A stretch of 64,000 nt of DNA from Atherix ibis (taxonomy: Eukaryota > Arthropoda > Insecta > Diptera > Athericidae): the NCBI GenBank assembly GCA_958298945.1, contig OY282605.1, positions 40,526,811 through 40,590,810 of the forward strand, in the 5' to 3' direction. A program made the translations under genes and the position numbers. Below are positions 10,523 to 21,990 of the stretch, piece by piece. The notes below the pieces were generated by a model. That model saw only the letters and a list, made by a program, of their open reading frames with translations, had not been told where the DNA came from and ran no database searches. Positions within the stretch are counted from its first letter, which is position 1. The number at the start of each line of letters is the position of its first letter.

Positions 10523-11810
10523 CGTAGGCTACTATATATATTTCTGGCCTAGGCAACACTAAGTGTTGCCAGGTGCGATCTAACATTTCCATTGGAAAGT
10601 TTGACATTTTTTAGCATAAACGTACTCAGAACGTTTTGACGTACGACTATCATTTGTGTTGTTTACTTGAAAAAATCAATTTGGCAAAAAAATGGAATTA
10701 ACTCGTGAACATTTTCGTGCGATCATTTTTCACAACTTTCGACGTGGATTATCACGACAAGAGTGCATCGATGAACTTAAATCTTTGTATGGCTATGAAG
10801 CACCATCCTATAGCACTGTGAAAAACTGGTACAACGAATTCAATCGTGGCCGACGCTCGCTCAAAGACGAATTCCGTGAAGGTCGTCCAAAAACAGCCGT
10901 TGTTCCAGAAAACATCGATGCCGTACGTGAACTGATAATGCAAGACCGTCATGTGACATACCGTGAGATAGAGGCATGCCTAGGCATTTCTCCCACCAGC
11001 ATACATTCGATATTGCATGAACACCTGGCCGTAAAAAAGGTTTGTTCTCGTTGGATCCCGCACAATTTGACAATCGCTCAAAAAAAGGCTCGTGTGGATT
11101 GGTGTAAAGAAATGCTGAAAAAATACGATCGCGGTGCTTCAAAAGACGTTTATAAGATCGTCACAGGTGACGAATCATGGATCTATGCGTATGAGCCCGA
11201 AACAAAACAGCAATCGACCGTGTGGGTCTTCCAAGACGAGTCAAATCCAACGAAAGTTGTTCGTGGAAGAAGCACTTCGAAGCAAATGGTCGCTTGTTTC
11301 TTTGGCAAAACTGGTCATGTGGCGACTGTTCCGCTTGTGCAACGTAGGACGGTCAATTCTGAGTGGTACACCACCATTTGTTTGCCTGAAGTCTTCGGAA
11401 AAATTCGAAAAACGAACAAGAGAAGTCGAATCATTGTGCACCATGACAATGCGAGCTCTCACACATCGGCTCAAACCAGCGCCTTTTTGACCGGACAAAA
11501 CGTCGAATTGATGGGTCATCCTCCGTACAGCCCTGACTTGGCACCCAATGACTTCTTTTTATTCCCACACATCAAGAAAAAAATGCGTGGTCAACGATTT
11601 TCGTCGCCAGAAGATGCTGTTGAAGCATTCAAAAACCATGTTTTGGAGGTGTCTCAATCGGAGTGGAAAAAGTGCTTCGAAAATTGGTTTGAGCGCATGC
11701 AAAAGTGTATAAATCTTGATGGAGAATATTTTGAAAAACAATAAAACCTTTTTCGTTGATAAATATTCGCATTTTCATTATTAGGCCAGAAATATATATA
11801 GTAGCCCACG
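10523..11810 (+). mobile_element. Complete mariner with intact ends and transposase
   Basis: 1288 bp, flanked by TA at 10521-10522 and 11811-11812. The terminal inverted repeats are about 29 bp and differ at one position (CGTAGGCTACTATATATATT versus CGTGGGCTACTATATATATT). One uninterrupted transposase gene lies inside, with AATAAA overlapping the gene end. A near-identical copy is nested at 1106-2364. Everything visible fits a potentially active autonomous element. Confidence 0.96.
10692..11744 (+). CDS. Mariner transposase, DD34D, full length (350 aa)
   Basis: Cut-and-paste transposase that binds the terminal repeats and inserts at TA. ATG at 10692 follows AAAAAA; the same start occurs in the nested copy. 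Residues 1-110 form two helix-turn-helix units (KNWYNEFNRGRRSLKDEFR, TYREIEACLGISPTSIHSIL) with the linker motif WIPHNL. The catalytic residues are D160 (TGDESW), D252 (HHDNASSH) and D287 (PNDFFLF); the spacings of 92 and 35 define DD34D. HPPYSPDLAPND is intact. The length is normal for the family. I do not assign a subfamily firmly. No stop, frameshift or missing key residue is visible; whether it is expressed is unknown. Confidence 0.96.
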   Translation: MELTREHFRAIIFHNFRRGLSRQECIDELKSLYGYEAPSYSTVKNWYNEFNRGRRSLKDEFREGRPKTAVVPENIDAVRELIMQDRHVTYREIEACLGISPTSIHSILHEHLAVKKVCSRWIPHNLTIAQKKARVDWCKEMLKKYDRGASKDVYKIVTGDESWIYAYEPETKQQSTVWVFQDESNPTKVVRGRSTSKQMVACFFGKTGHVATVPLVQRRTVNSEWYTTICLPEVFGKIRKTNKRSRIIVHHDNASSHTSAQTSAFLTGQNVELMGHPPYSPDLAPNDFFLFPHIKKKMRGQRFSSPEDAVEAFKNHVLEVSQSEWKKCFENWFERMQKCINLDGEYFEKQ

Positions 11811-11812
11811 TA

Positions 11813-12780
11813 GTAGTATAGACTGTTGAGAATTTTGTTATATTTTGTGGAGCAGATTTATTGTTGTAGACATTTAAATATTGGACCAGCGAATAAAGAT
11901 TATTCCTCTATCCAACTTGTGACTTTCATTGCCCGGGACCCAACGCAACTCAACACTTCTATTTCTAAGTAGGCTATTACGAATTGCGCTAAGTACTGGG
12001 TCACTCGATAGACCACAAAGGGTTTTAAGGGGACGAAAATTATATCAATCAGCTCACCATCAGCAAGGAGGAAAGAAGTAAGATAGTGGCAGAATGGCAA
12101 CGAAACTGGGAATTATTGATTAAAGGTAGATGGACACGTAATCATATTCCTAAAATAGCTGTATATTCATTCTGGATAATAAAGAAGCTCCGCCATGACG
12201 AAGAAATCAGAAAAGGGCAGTCTTCTCCCAAAATAAGATAATAGGATTGATGTTATTCTATTTCTTGTAAAATAATACCTGACGGTAGTCCCATGGGAAG
12301 TCTGAAGAGTCATTTTTAAAGAAAAAAATGTTTATGGTATTTTTATGGTATTTCACTATAGAAGGACATGGTTTACGGTGGAGAGTAAAAGTCATGTAGA
12401 CGCATTTGCGTTCGTTCATTTTTAATACGATATTGGAAAATCAGTTCTAAGAAATTTAGATTTAGAGTATTTCGTAATGTATCGATAGTGAAGACGTTTG
12501 TGGCTAGTATTCAGAAGTCTTGAAATTTATATTTCAGTACAAATACTACTAAAACGGAATTCAATCGAAACAAAATTTACAAATTTAAAAATTATCCCGC
12601 TTTGAATAAGGGAGATTTTTTTCTAACACTGAATTAGGCCGGTAGACACCAAAAACATACAGAATAAATTTAAGTTTGAATTTTATAAATTTTAAAATTT
12701 ATTTTATGGGATCATTCATGCTTAAATCTTTGAATTTATATAATATCTGTACTTGAAAATATTATTCTTTATTTGTATTT
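11813..12780. other. Intergenic with RNase H remnant on the - strand
   Basis: Around 11890-11980 the - strand reads VELRWVPGNESHKLD, resembling the retrotransposon RNase H motif WVPGH.GI.GNE.AD. The rest to 12780 is AT-rich and without recognisable coding. Confidence 0.45.
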
Positions 12781-13140
12781 AAGGTCTCTGAGCCAAAGGC
12801 ACCACGACCTTGAGGCCATTTAGCGATACCACGTTGCGCGTGGATTAGCAATGCCAGCTTCCCTAATGAAACTGATTGAACATAATTTGGAGGCAGCAAT
12901 TAGAAGTTTCTAAATTTGGTGGAGCATATTAGATGGTTTTAAAAAATTAAAGGGGGGTTACGAAAATAAATAATTGGGTCTAGGATAAATCCTCCATTGT
13001 TGGTCCAAAGCAAAATTTGAAATTATAGCGAGCATAGGATGGTGGAGAGCCTCTCTCACCAGTTGATTAGTTCACTCATTTTCGGGGATACCAGCTTGAC
13101 CTAGATCCCAATACAACGGAACGTTTTGGAGCCATAATTG
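12781..13140 (-). mobile_element. Non-LTR retrotransposon remnant (RNase H region)
   Basis: On the - strand 13140-13020 reads VPLYWDLGQAGIPENE, a decayed RNase H motif, followed toward 12790 by the dispersed repeat also seen at 15255-15500 in the same order. That shared order suggests a single decayed element family. Frames are heavily broken. Confidence 0.5.
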
Positions 13141-14505
13141 CCTTCCGTTAGCTGTAAGACTATCGTTAAACATTGATTTACACTCAGAATACTTAAATTA
13201 AAATCTTTTCTAGACTTAAAACCAAAAAAAAAAAAAAATACCATTTTTAAGTTTTAACTAAGATAATCGTTTTCAATCAAAGTGAAAAGAAAATTTAATT
13301 TTTTGCAATAGTTTCAAATTTTTACAGGTGAGAAAGTTTTCAAAAGGCAAAACTAGTCGATATTGAAAAAATAAAATCTACCAAATTCAATGATGATAAA
13401 AAAATAGAAATTAAACAAAATATCATATTTGGGCCCCTGCAGAGGTTGAAAATGTTTAAGTCATCGATAGACTTAAGAATTCGAAAAATTCGCATGGTAC
13501 CCACAAAATATTCCCATTCAAACAAATCTGGGGTCTCTGGGGAGGCAGCAGTATGAGTATTTCTACCACAATTGAATGGGTTGACATTCTTTACAAGTCA
13601 AGGACAATTATGTTTTGTATATGAAAATATCGACCATCTGGTAACAATACCTACTCGAACTTTTTGAATAGTGAACATTTTTAATAAATACACAACAAAG
13701 TCGATCTAATAATTCATCGACTTCCTGTGACTTCCCCTTTTTTAAAATGTTCAAAATATTCATTCAACCACAGAACCTCGTTCTCTACGACATTGCGTCG
13801 TCAACCCACCACAGTTATTTGCATAAATTTTGCGTTTCAACTAGTAATATTTGTGGTTTCGATTGCATGAACACCTCAAATGTATTTGAACATTTTCCAG
13901 AAATGATTTTATTTCAAAATTATTATAGTCTATTTTGTTAACGAGCTCCATTATAAGTATTATTTTATGCGCAGTTATTTAGGAAATCGACTTATTTCCG
14001 GAATGATTATTTCAATAATATTAGTTAGTTTTTTTTTCATATTATTATATACGATGTTTGATTATATTGTCAGTATTAAATGATAATTAATAAAATGTGC
14101 ATTTAAATTTGGAAAAAAAACAATTAAAAATTTACATTTGATAGCTTTTCAAAAAAATTATTAACAAAATTTTTCCATTAAAGAAAATTTGAAAATTTAA
14201 AATGCAAAAAGGGACATTTTATTTAATTTAATTTTCTTTCTCATATAAAATTAGGTTTTTTCTTAAAAATAAAAAAAAAGTAAAAATGAAAAATTACTAA
14301 TCTGAAAATAGTCTTTGAATAAGCACAAATAAAATGTCTACGAAATTAAAAGATTATCCATTTTGTATTTTTGAAAATAAAATCCTATTTCTCAATAGTT
14401 CCTTAATAAAAATATTACAACCAATTAAATTTATTTGATTTAAACTTGCCATTTTACTTTATGTTATTTAGAATTTTTTTTTATAAAAGTTGTGAGTACA
14501 CCGTA
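13141..14505. other. AT-rich intergenic DNA, nothing recognised
   Basis: Homopolymer-rich DNA with short frames only (for example 13747-13941) that show no domain, splice structure or transposon ends. Confidence 0.6.
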
Positions 14506-14509
14506 GTGT

Positions 14510-14880
14510 AGTTTCGTGCTTTGATAGGAGATTATGGTCATCCGCGGTGAGGCTCATTTCCCAAATCGGTGGTTGTGTAAATAATCAAAATTGTAGTATA
14601 TAATTTTTATCTATAAAAATTTACAAAAAATTATGTAAAAGTCATTGTAAGTGCGAAAAAAAATGATCTGATGGGAATTTTGGTCTGAAACTATTATATT
14701 TATTTGGAAACAAAGGAGGAGAGTCCTCCTCCTTTATTTTCAAAATAAATTTGGTTTTATTGAGCGAAAAATTTCCAGGATCTCATTATTTCGAGATTTG
14801 TTGATGTTAATTGGACTCCTAAATTGTGCAATTTAATATTGTTGGTTAAACTTCATTAAAAATCATATTCACTTAGATAG
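14510..14880 (+). mobile_element. DD41D transposon remnant
   Basis: Fragments GEAHFPNRWLCK (for DEAHF...GYVNKQN) near 14548 and IISRFVDVNWTPKLCNLILL near 14783 match the DD41D transposase before and around the third catalytic position; the latter closely resembles the piece at 33565-33620. A small quasi-palindrome (14699-14749) interrupts it. Confidence 0.6.
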
Positions 14881-15254
14881 TTTTTAAACTTTAGAGAATT
14901 AAAAAAACCACATCCACCAAATAATGGTCGAATTTCAGCCCGAAATGTTCGAAAACCCATTCAAAATTCCCTTAAAAAGGATCAAGTCATGTAAAAAGTT
15001 TTGTGACCAATATTTTATTAAATTTTTATTTATATATAATGGCAAAATTTATGCAATAGAATTGAATAAAAGTTTTATAAAAATGTGAATTTTAAATTTA
15101 TTTTATTCAATTTTACTTTTAAGAATACAAATTGGATAAACCTTTTTTTATTTACTTACTATTTGGTAGTTCTTTATAATTAGATGCGATGGAAATATTT
15201 ACTAATACTAAAATAACCTCGTAGATTTATATAAAAATAATATTTTTTATTTGT
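14881..15254. other. AT-rich DNA, shared with the 3' flank of the mariner at 33691
   Basis: Stretches such as CCCGAAATGTTCGAAAA, ATAATGGCAAAATTTATG and CAAATTGGATAAACC resemble 34995-35230 and 6510-6530, so this is probably a dispersed, old repeat. No coding seen. Confidence 0.4.
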
Positions 15255-15500
15255 TTTTCTGTAAAAACTTTGAGGCCATTTTGTAGCGCCATTAGCATGA
15301 GGCCATTTGACAACATCGTATTCCGTATGCGTTGGAATTGCCAGTTTTTCTGAATTTGAAATTGATTGGACTTAAATTTGAGGAAGAAATAAGATATTTT
15401 TTTAATTTTATGAAATATATTAGATTATTTTAGGAAGTTAGTGGAGGGTTAGGTAAAGAAATGGTGGTGTCTAGGGCAAGAGAGATGAGATTGGTTACCG
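15255..15500 (-). mobile_element. Dispersed repeat, probable retroelement remnant
   Basis: Same block order as 12781-13000: the CCATTTGACAACATCGTATT segment, then GGAGGGTTAGGTAAAGAAAT with GGTGTCTAGGGCAAG. No intact frame. Confidence 0.45.
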
Positions 15501-15589
15501 AAGTGAGAAGTTTTCTTGACCAGAATTCCAGAGAACTTTCCTCGACCAGAATTCCACAAATTCCCCTTTTAGTGACTCCATTTTTTTTA

Positions 15590-16861
15590 CCAGGTGTATA
15601 AGCAGCTTAAATCCGCTGTTTGGTCATAGATGGCGTGAGTAAGCGTATTAAGCTACCATGAGAATGCCATACTTTTTTTTATGAGTTTGACATCTGTCAA
15701 CATTAATCAGTGCACATTGTCAGCAATTTCGTACAACAACATATATTTTTACTTTGGTAATCATGTCTAGTTTTGTGCCAGAAAAAGAGCATATGCGGAA
15801 AGCTCTGCTTTTCTGCTTCAATTTGAAGAAATCGGCTGCCGAATCGCATCGAATGCTTATGGAGGTCGATGGTGACAGTGCTTTATCGGAAACAACGTGC
15901 CGAGATTGGTTTTGTCTGTTCATAGACGGCAATTTCGACTTGTGGGACAAGAAGCGTGAAAATCGGCCTAGGAAGGTTGAGGACCATCAATTGCAGGCTC
16001 TTTTGGATGAAGACGATACCCAATCGCAAAAAATGCTCGCGGAGCAATTTGGGTGTTACTCAACCAGCCATTTCCATGCGTCTGCGTGTTATGGGGAAGA
16101 TTGAAAAGATCGGAAAATGGGTGCCGTATGAATTGAACGATAGGCAGATGGAGCGACGCCAAAACACATGCGAAATCTTGCTCGCCAGACAAAGAAGAAA
16201 GTCGTTCCTGCATCGGATTGTGACAGGCGATGAAAAGTGGATGTATTTCGAGAATCCTAAACACAAGAAATCGTGGGTTGATCCCGGCTAACCATCAACA
16301 TCTTCCCCAAAACCAAATCGCTTCGGACGGAACACGATGCTGTGCGTTTAGTGGGATCAGCAGGGTATCGTCTACTAAGAGATGTTGAAATCTGGTGAAA
16401 CTGTCAATGCCCACCTCTACCACCAACAACTGATCAAATTGCACTGTGCCTTGCGTGAAAAAAGGACGGATTATCAACAAAGACATGACAAGTAGATTTT
16501 CCTGCACGACAACGCACCATTGCACACGTCAAAAATGGTCCGAAACTACTTGGAGATACTCAACTGGGAGGTGCTACCCCACCCCGTTTATTCACCAGAC
16601 CTGGCCCATTCCGACCATCACCTGTTTTCGTCGATGGGCCACGCGCTCGCTGAGCAGCACTTTGATTCTTACGAAGACATCCGAAAATGGCTCGAAAGCG
16701 AAGGAATTTTTTTGGCGTGGTATCCAAAAATTGCCCGAGAGATGGGAAAAATGTGTAGCTAGCGAAAGCAAGTACTTTGAATAAATTTGTTTTTGCTTTC
16801 TATGAAAAAAACATGTGTTTTTTTTGACTAAAAAACAGCGGATTTAAGATTATACACCTGG
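15590..16861 (+). mobile_element. Mauritiana-type mariner, full length, inactive
   Basis: Terminal repeats CCAGGTGTATAAGCAGCTTA at the left and the complementary ...TTATACACCTGG at the right; TA at the left target, TG at the right (mutated). 1272 bp. It belongs with 9098 and 22798. Confidence 0.94.
15763..16785 (+). pseudogene. Mauritiana-type mariner transposase, frameshifted
   Basis: Starts MSSFVPEKEHMRKALLFCF, typical of the Mos1/mauritiana group. An extra T near 16048 shifts the frame; the next frame continues MRLRVMGKIEKIGKWVPYEL to IVTGDEKWMYFENPKHKKS. Stops follow (for example near 16290 and 16354), and the last frame carries SPDLAHSDHHLFSSMGHALAEQ and ends near the normal C-terminus KCVASESKYFE. 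At least three independent lesions, so no function. Confidence 0.92.
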
Positions 16862-16990
16862 TGTCTACGGCTGGCCAAGTTATTTTGTTCGGAATAGCAA
16901 TGAACACAGGACACTAGAGATCCAGGAGTCCAACATGACCGGGAATCCAATGGAACACAACATTTCTCTTATTTAACCACGTGCAAATTA
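16862..16990 (-). mobile_element. Retroelement RNase H remnant
   Basis: The - strand reads VVFHWIPGHVGLLDL around 16960-16890, a good match to the WIPGHVGI motif of non-LTR RNase H. Nothing else of the element is preserved. Confidence 0.5.
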
Positions 16991-18549
16991 TCCGAAATAA
17001 ATTTTTGTTTTAATTTATTTTATGTTTAAATAAAATTATTTCCCTTTTTGGGAGACATTTTTTTTTTTTTTTATGTCCAGATATGAACATAAAAAGCCAT
17101 AAAATCCCTTTTTAACTCAAAATATTCATAATTAAATTTAAAAATTTGTTCAGTTTTAAAAAAAAATTGACTATTTTAGTTTATTTTCACAAATTTTTTT
17201 CAAAATATAAATTAACTCAAATTTTTCTTTTATTGTAGTTTCCAAAAAACACTGTCCAATCTAGCGTATCCTACTGTAAAGACTGAACCCAACAATAATT
17301 TTTAATAAATTAATTAAAAAAAGGAAGAAAACTAATTTCAAGTCAACATATTCCCACCGAAACGATAGAATTACCAGCACGCAATTCCTAATGTTTCTTA
17401 AAAGTTCATGAATAAACAAGCTCTCCAAAATAAACAAAAAGGACGAAGACCAAAGCTATGTTAATTTATAAAATTCCAATAACTGTTCAAGTACTTTATA
17501 GTCTAGTCCACAATGTTATCGTTATATGTGAAAGCCCTGCTAGATTCCCTCTTCCTGAATACTATTTCACTGAGCATCGTCGCATTGAGATTAAGTTATA
17601 AATCAATAAATCCGAAAATTCCATACCATGTTGCCGTTGACTATACTCTTACGACAAAATTGCATGCATTATTCTTCGGGATTAAGATGGCTTCGGGTTC
17701 AACCCACTCATCCTTCTAGAATAGAGACCCTTTATTGACGGTCTTCGAACGTACACGCAATCCAACTGTACCATTGAAAACAATTTGCTTTTGCTTCTGC
17801 AAAATTATTCTCCGTTCAGTTTATTGATCTGCGTGTCGACCGCACACAAAATATCATGACTTCACTTAATGACGTCATCGTTCACTCTTAATCATTGGCA
17901 CCTAAATGCACTTTTTCCTTTGCTTCCTATAACTGGAGATTTGCAGAACTTACAGCAAAACACCATGGAATTGGACACAGTCTATGAAGTGTGCAGGGTC
18001 ATAAGCGATTGGCAAAACAGTTCAAGTCGTATAAGTACAGAAAAAACCGGAGTAACTGTTTCAGTTGGGAAATTTTGGACAACAAGTGCAACTAGCAGAA
18101 GTACAGTATAATTAATGTGAGTCTCTATCCAATTCCTCTCGATATTGCTACAAATAGACCCACTTTGATTATTCATAGTACAGCGTGCCGCGCCGTTAAC
18201 GATGCGAGTCACCTGAGTAGGCGATTGTATTCACCGAAGCTCCCGAGTAGGCAAACACGTTCTCTGTATTCTGGCCACAATATGCCACAATGCCAATATA
18301 GGCTTCCACCCTTCTTCGTCCACAAAACAGCCTAATGAGATTCGGTAAACTGACGACTCATTATAACAAAATTGCGTGTTGTTCGATCAGGTGTGGGAGA
18401 ATGACCAGTCAGCCGTTCACGGGCTGTCACAGAACCAACACAATCCCATCAGCACCGATTCCAGTCTGTCGTTACACACCATCTAGAGTATAGCCTCCAT
18501 AAATTGGGAGCAGCTTTCATCTGAAATTTTGTGATTCCAACGAATCGAT
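16991..18549. other. Intergenic; less AT-rich in 17500-18549, no gene assigned
   Basis: Short frames (17513-17719, 17869-18111, 18117-18335) have no known domain and no convincing splice structure. A full CRE-type palindrome TGACGTCA lies at 17870-17877. Confidence 0.45.
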
Positions 18550-18911
18550 TCATTGTGTTGCGGTTTTCAATGCTTTTGTTTGGACTCTCTGGCCTTTTGT
18601 TGTGGATTCGGCTAGAGCGCATTGCCTTTTTCGGGAATCAACGTCAATAAGTGGACTTTTTTGGCCAAACAGGTATTCGCACGCACTCGATACTGAAATG
18701 ACGACATCATCGTTTTCGTCATCGTCCATTCAGCTTTCTCAGACTTTTTACCTTTAATACCAACAGCATCAAAAGTTCATGTGTGTGTACTTCGTGTATA
18801 GTTTCACTCACGGCTAACTAGTACACGTTTCTCCAAAAAGGTCACCTTTAATTTGGTTGGTATCTTCTTTTCTGTCAGATTTATCGTATCTTCCTTCCTT
18901 GGCGAATCCAT
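18550..18911 (-). CDS. Doubtful two-exon gene, 80 aa, unknown
   Basis: I do not recognise this protein. ATG at 18911-18909 (context AACAAGATGG) opens a frame MDSPRKEDTINLTEKKIPTK... to a GTGAGTG donor at 18811. A TTTCAG acceptor ends at 18693 and the second exon 18692-18550 continues in phase (SSACEYLFGQKSPLIDVD...) to TGA. Charged, Lys/Arg-rich, no membrane segment. The agreement of start, donor, acceptor and phase could be chance in a 1.5-kb stretch that is less AT-rich than its surroundings. Confidence 0.18.
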
Positions 18912-20094
18912 CTTGTTAAGTTCCTCTTCCTTTTATAGAAAAAAAATATTCTATCTTTAATACGTCAGCATGAATTTATTTCTTGCAATTGTTTTTATTA
19001 TTATTCCTTAGTCATTTTTGATTTTTGCTACCCACTTTACTGGTCTGGTACTTGCTTCTCGTCGGGTGCATGTTTTGATCCCATGATTTTTTGCGTATTC
19101 AAAATAAAATTTCGCCATTGTTTGCGCTTATACAACAAAATCTTCTAAGTGACCAAAACTCATTTTCAATTTTTTTTAATTTTTAACTTTTGAAAATAAT
19201 AAAGACATTAGATTTTTTTTTAAACTAGCAAGAGTTGATTTTGAGAGCTTAACATAAGACTTAAGACCTTTGAAATGACTACTCGGTCAACATATTCATA
19301 GTATTATCAAAAATTAAAAATATTTCTCTCATAATGAAATTAATTAAAGAAAAGGTGGACTTTGTAATTGGCACGTAGACACCACACTTATCCATATGCT
19401 CGCAATTTATGCAGATTACAAAAAAATCAACAGGAAGTCTGGGTACGTTTATGGTTCCAGGGTTACGTAAAAATGACGCAAATCGAGTTCCGTAAAAAGT
19501 TCTTTTACTTGTATTCTGTTTACGATTTTTGCTAATATTTTTTGCACCTTGTTCAGATGTGACATAAATAATTATGTTCAAGTTAATTGCGCAGGTGAAC
19601 CAAAGATCAAAGCGAATAGCAAGTATTGGTGACGATTTGATTTCTACCGAATTTTTGTGATGATATATATAAGAAAAGTTTTTATAACGCGAATTAACTT
19701 TATTTAAATGATTTGTTTTAGTATGTAAATGAAAAATAATATATGCCAAATATATTAATTCAAAAGTAAATGAAATTCTATCCAAAAAAAAAAATATATA
19801 GGCTTTTTTAGTTCTTGGATTAAGTTTATTTTTGACCCTAAAATTTTTTTTTACAAATATGGAAAAACTAAAATTTACTTAACTATTTTTGTTCATATTT
19901 GAAATTATAGAATTTGTTATGAAAATATATCTGAAAAAACTGTTTTTTTACTAGACGGTTAAGTAATATTTTTTGAAGATAAAAAATCAATATCCTATAT
20001 AAATTCAAATATCGATTTATTGTTTGTTATATTCACTATTCTGTTCATTAAAAAAAAAAATTTTTTAAATAATTATTTGAAATCATAAAAATCT
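18912..20094. other. AT-rich intergenic DNA, nothing recognised
   Basis: Includes an open - strand frame 19279-19785 without known domain, probably chance. From about 19800 the DNA becomes extremely AT-rich and leads into the satellite array. Confidence 0.5.
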
Positions 20095-21640
20095 GTCTTA
20101 AAATTCATTCAATATAAAACTGGTATCTTCGAAAGAACCCGTCAAATGTTACAACACAGAATTTTTGCCGCAACATTTCATTTATTACATACTCAATGGG
20201 ACTTTTGTAAAATTTTGCTATTTTAGTTCTATTATAAAAATTATAAATAATATTTTTGTGTAGAAAGACTGAGTAAAATTGTTGAATAAAAACAAGAAAA
20301 ATTTCATACGATTTTTGTAGTGTTGCAACTGTCAACGATTACAAATTTATCAAATTTTAATGCGTAAAATATTAAAGAAGAGAAAACAAATTTTTTCAAA
20401 CAAAAACATATTTTTTTTAACTATTCTGTTACTAAAATAAATATTATTATTTATATTTATTTATAATTTTAAGAAGTTACTTTAGCACAAAAAATGTTAT
20501 CTTCGAAGGAACCTGTCAAATGTTACAATAAAAAAACCTTTGGCAAACATTTTTAAACATAAAATGGGACTTTGTTAAAATTTTACCATTTTAATTCTAT
20601 TTAAAAAATATCACAAACGTAACTGAATATAATTAATAAATTAAAATACAACAAAATCCAAACATAATAGTTCATAATTCTATAAAAAAATCACATTTGT
20701 AGTATTTCAGCTGTCAACGAATACAAATTTATCCAAATTGATAGTTTTTTTTTCAAATTTTAATGCGCAAAATATTTGAAGTGAAACAAATTTTTCAAAT
20801 AAAATCTCTTTTTTTTAATATTCTGTTACTAAAATATATAATAATATTAATATTTATTTATAATTATTTTATTTATAAAAATTAAAAATAAATAAAAATT
20901 CATCTGAGCACAAAAAATTTTTCTTCGAAAGAACCTGTCAAATGTTACAATTAAAAACTCTTGCCAAATATTTTAAAACATAAAATGGGACTCTTACAAA
21001 ATTTCACTATTTTAATTCTATTGAGAAAACTATAAAAGTAACTAAGTATAAATGTTCAATTTAAAGAAGAACTATTCCAAACGAAATAATTCCCTATTCA
21101 CTGTAAGAAAAACATTTGCAGTGTTGCATCTATCAACGTTGGACATTTTTTCCATTACCACGTCCCTTTTTCATTTTTATGTGAAGAATATTAGAAAATA
21201 AGTATTTATTTGGATAAATTTGCTTTTATTTGAATATTTTGTTACTAAAATATATATTAATATTAATATTTATTTGTAATTTTAAAAATTCGTCTCAGTT
21301 CAAAATAGTTATTCTAGACAAAACCTGCCAAATGTAGAAACAAATGTACTTAAACATACTCGATGGGACTTTCGTAAAATTTTACTATATAAATTCTATT
21401 TAAAAATATCGGAAAAGTATGATTATTAAATTAAAATATGACAAATTCCAAACAAAATTTGTATTTATTGAAATAATTCTAGAAAAAAGCACATTTGTAG
21501 TGTTTCAGCTGTCATCAATTACACATTTATCCAAATAAAACGAATTTTAAAATAAAATAATGTATAAATTATTAGAAAATAAAAAATATTTTTTACATAA
21601 AATCTCTTTTCTTTAATTATATTTGTTATAAATAAATAAA
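20095..21640. repeat. Satellite-like tandem array, four diverged units of about 375-420 bp
   Basis: The landmark TCTTCGAAAGAACC.GTCAAATGTTACAA recurs at about 20128, 20502, 20923 and (decayed) 21311. Each is followed by AATGGGACT...AAAATTT.ACTATTTTAATTCTATT and later by TTTGTAGTGTTGCA.CTGTCAACGA (about 20315, 20696, 21115, 21493). Same order and orientation in every unit shows tandem duplication followed by long divergence. Confidence 0.88.
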
Positions 21641-21918
21641 TAACATTTATTTTAATTGAGAAAACATTTGTATAGACCAGTGCATAGACACTTTCCTATT
21701 TTTACATCCAAGTGCCATCTATATTTGAATAGTCTAAATTACAAGTCGTATGACGCCGTGTAGCTAAGTTTATTTCGTTTATGTTTACCAAATTTATTTT
21801 CTTTTTTACTCCGCAAATTGAATCCCCCCTACCCCCCTTTAGAAGCAAAACTTTAAAACTATTTCTCCCACACCCATCTGTATTTTTTTTAAAGGAAAAA
21901 CACCTCTAAGGATTTTGA

Positions 21919-21982
21919 AAAAACCTCGTCACTTTTGTACGCAGGAAATACCAGGAAAAACCTCGTCACTTTTGTACGCAGG
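21919..21982. repeat. 27-bp direct duplication before the minisatellite
   Basis: AAAAACCTCGTCACTTTTGT... occurs at 21919-21945 and again at 21956-21982, identical, 10 bp apart, directly before the first 30-bp unit. Confidence 0.9.
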
Positions 21983-21990
21983 TCTGGCTG

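Noticed and set aside
19279..19785. 168-codon - strand frame
   Set aside because: AT-driven composition, no domain, no splice signals or conservation evidence.
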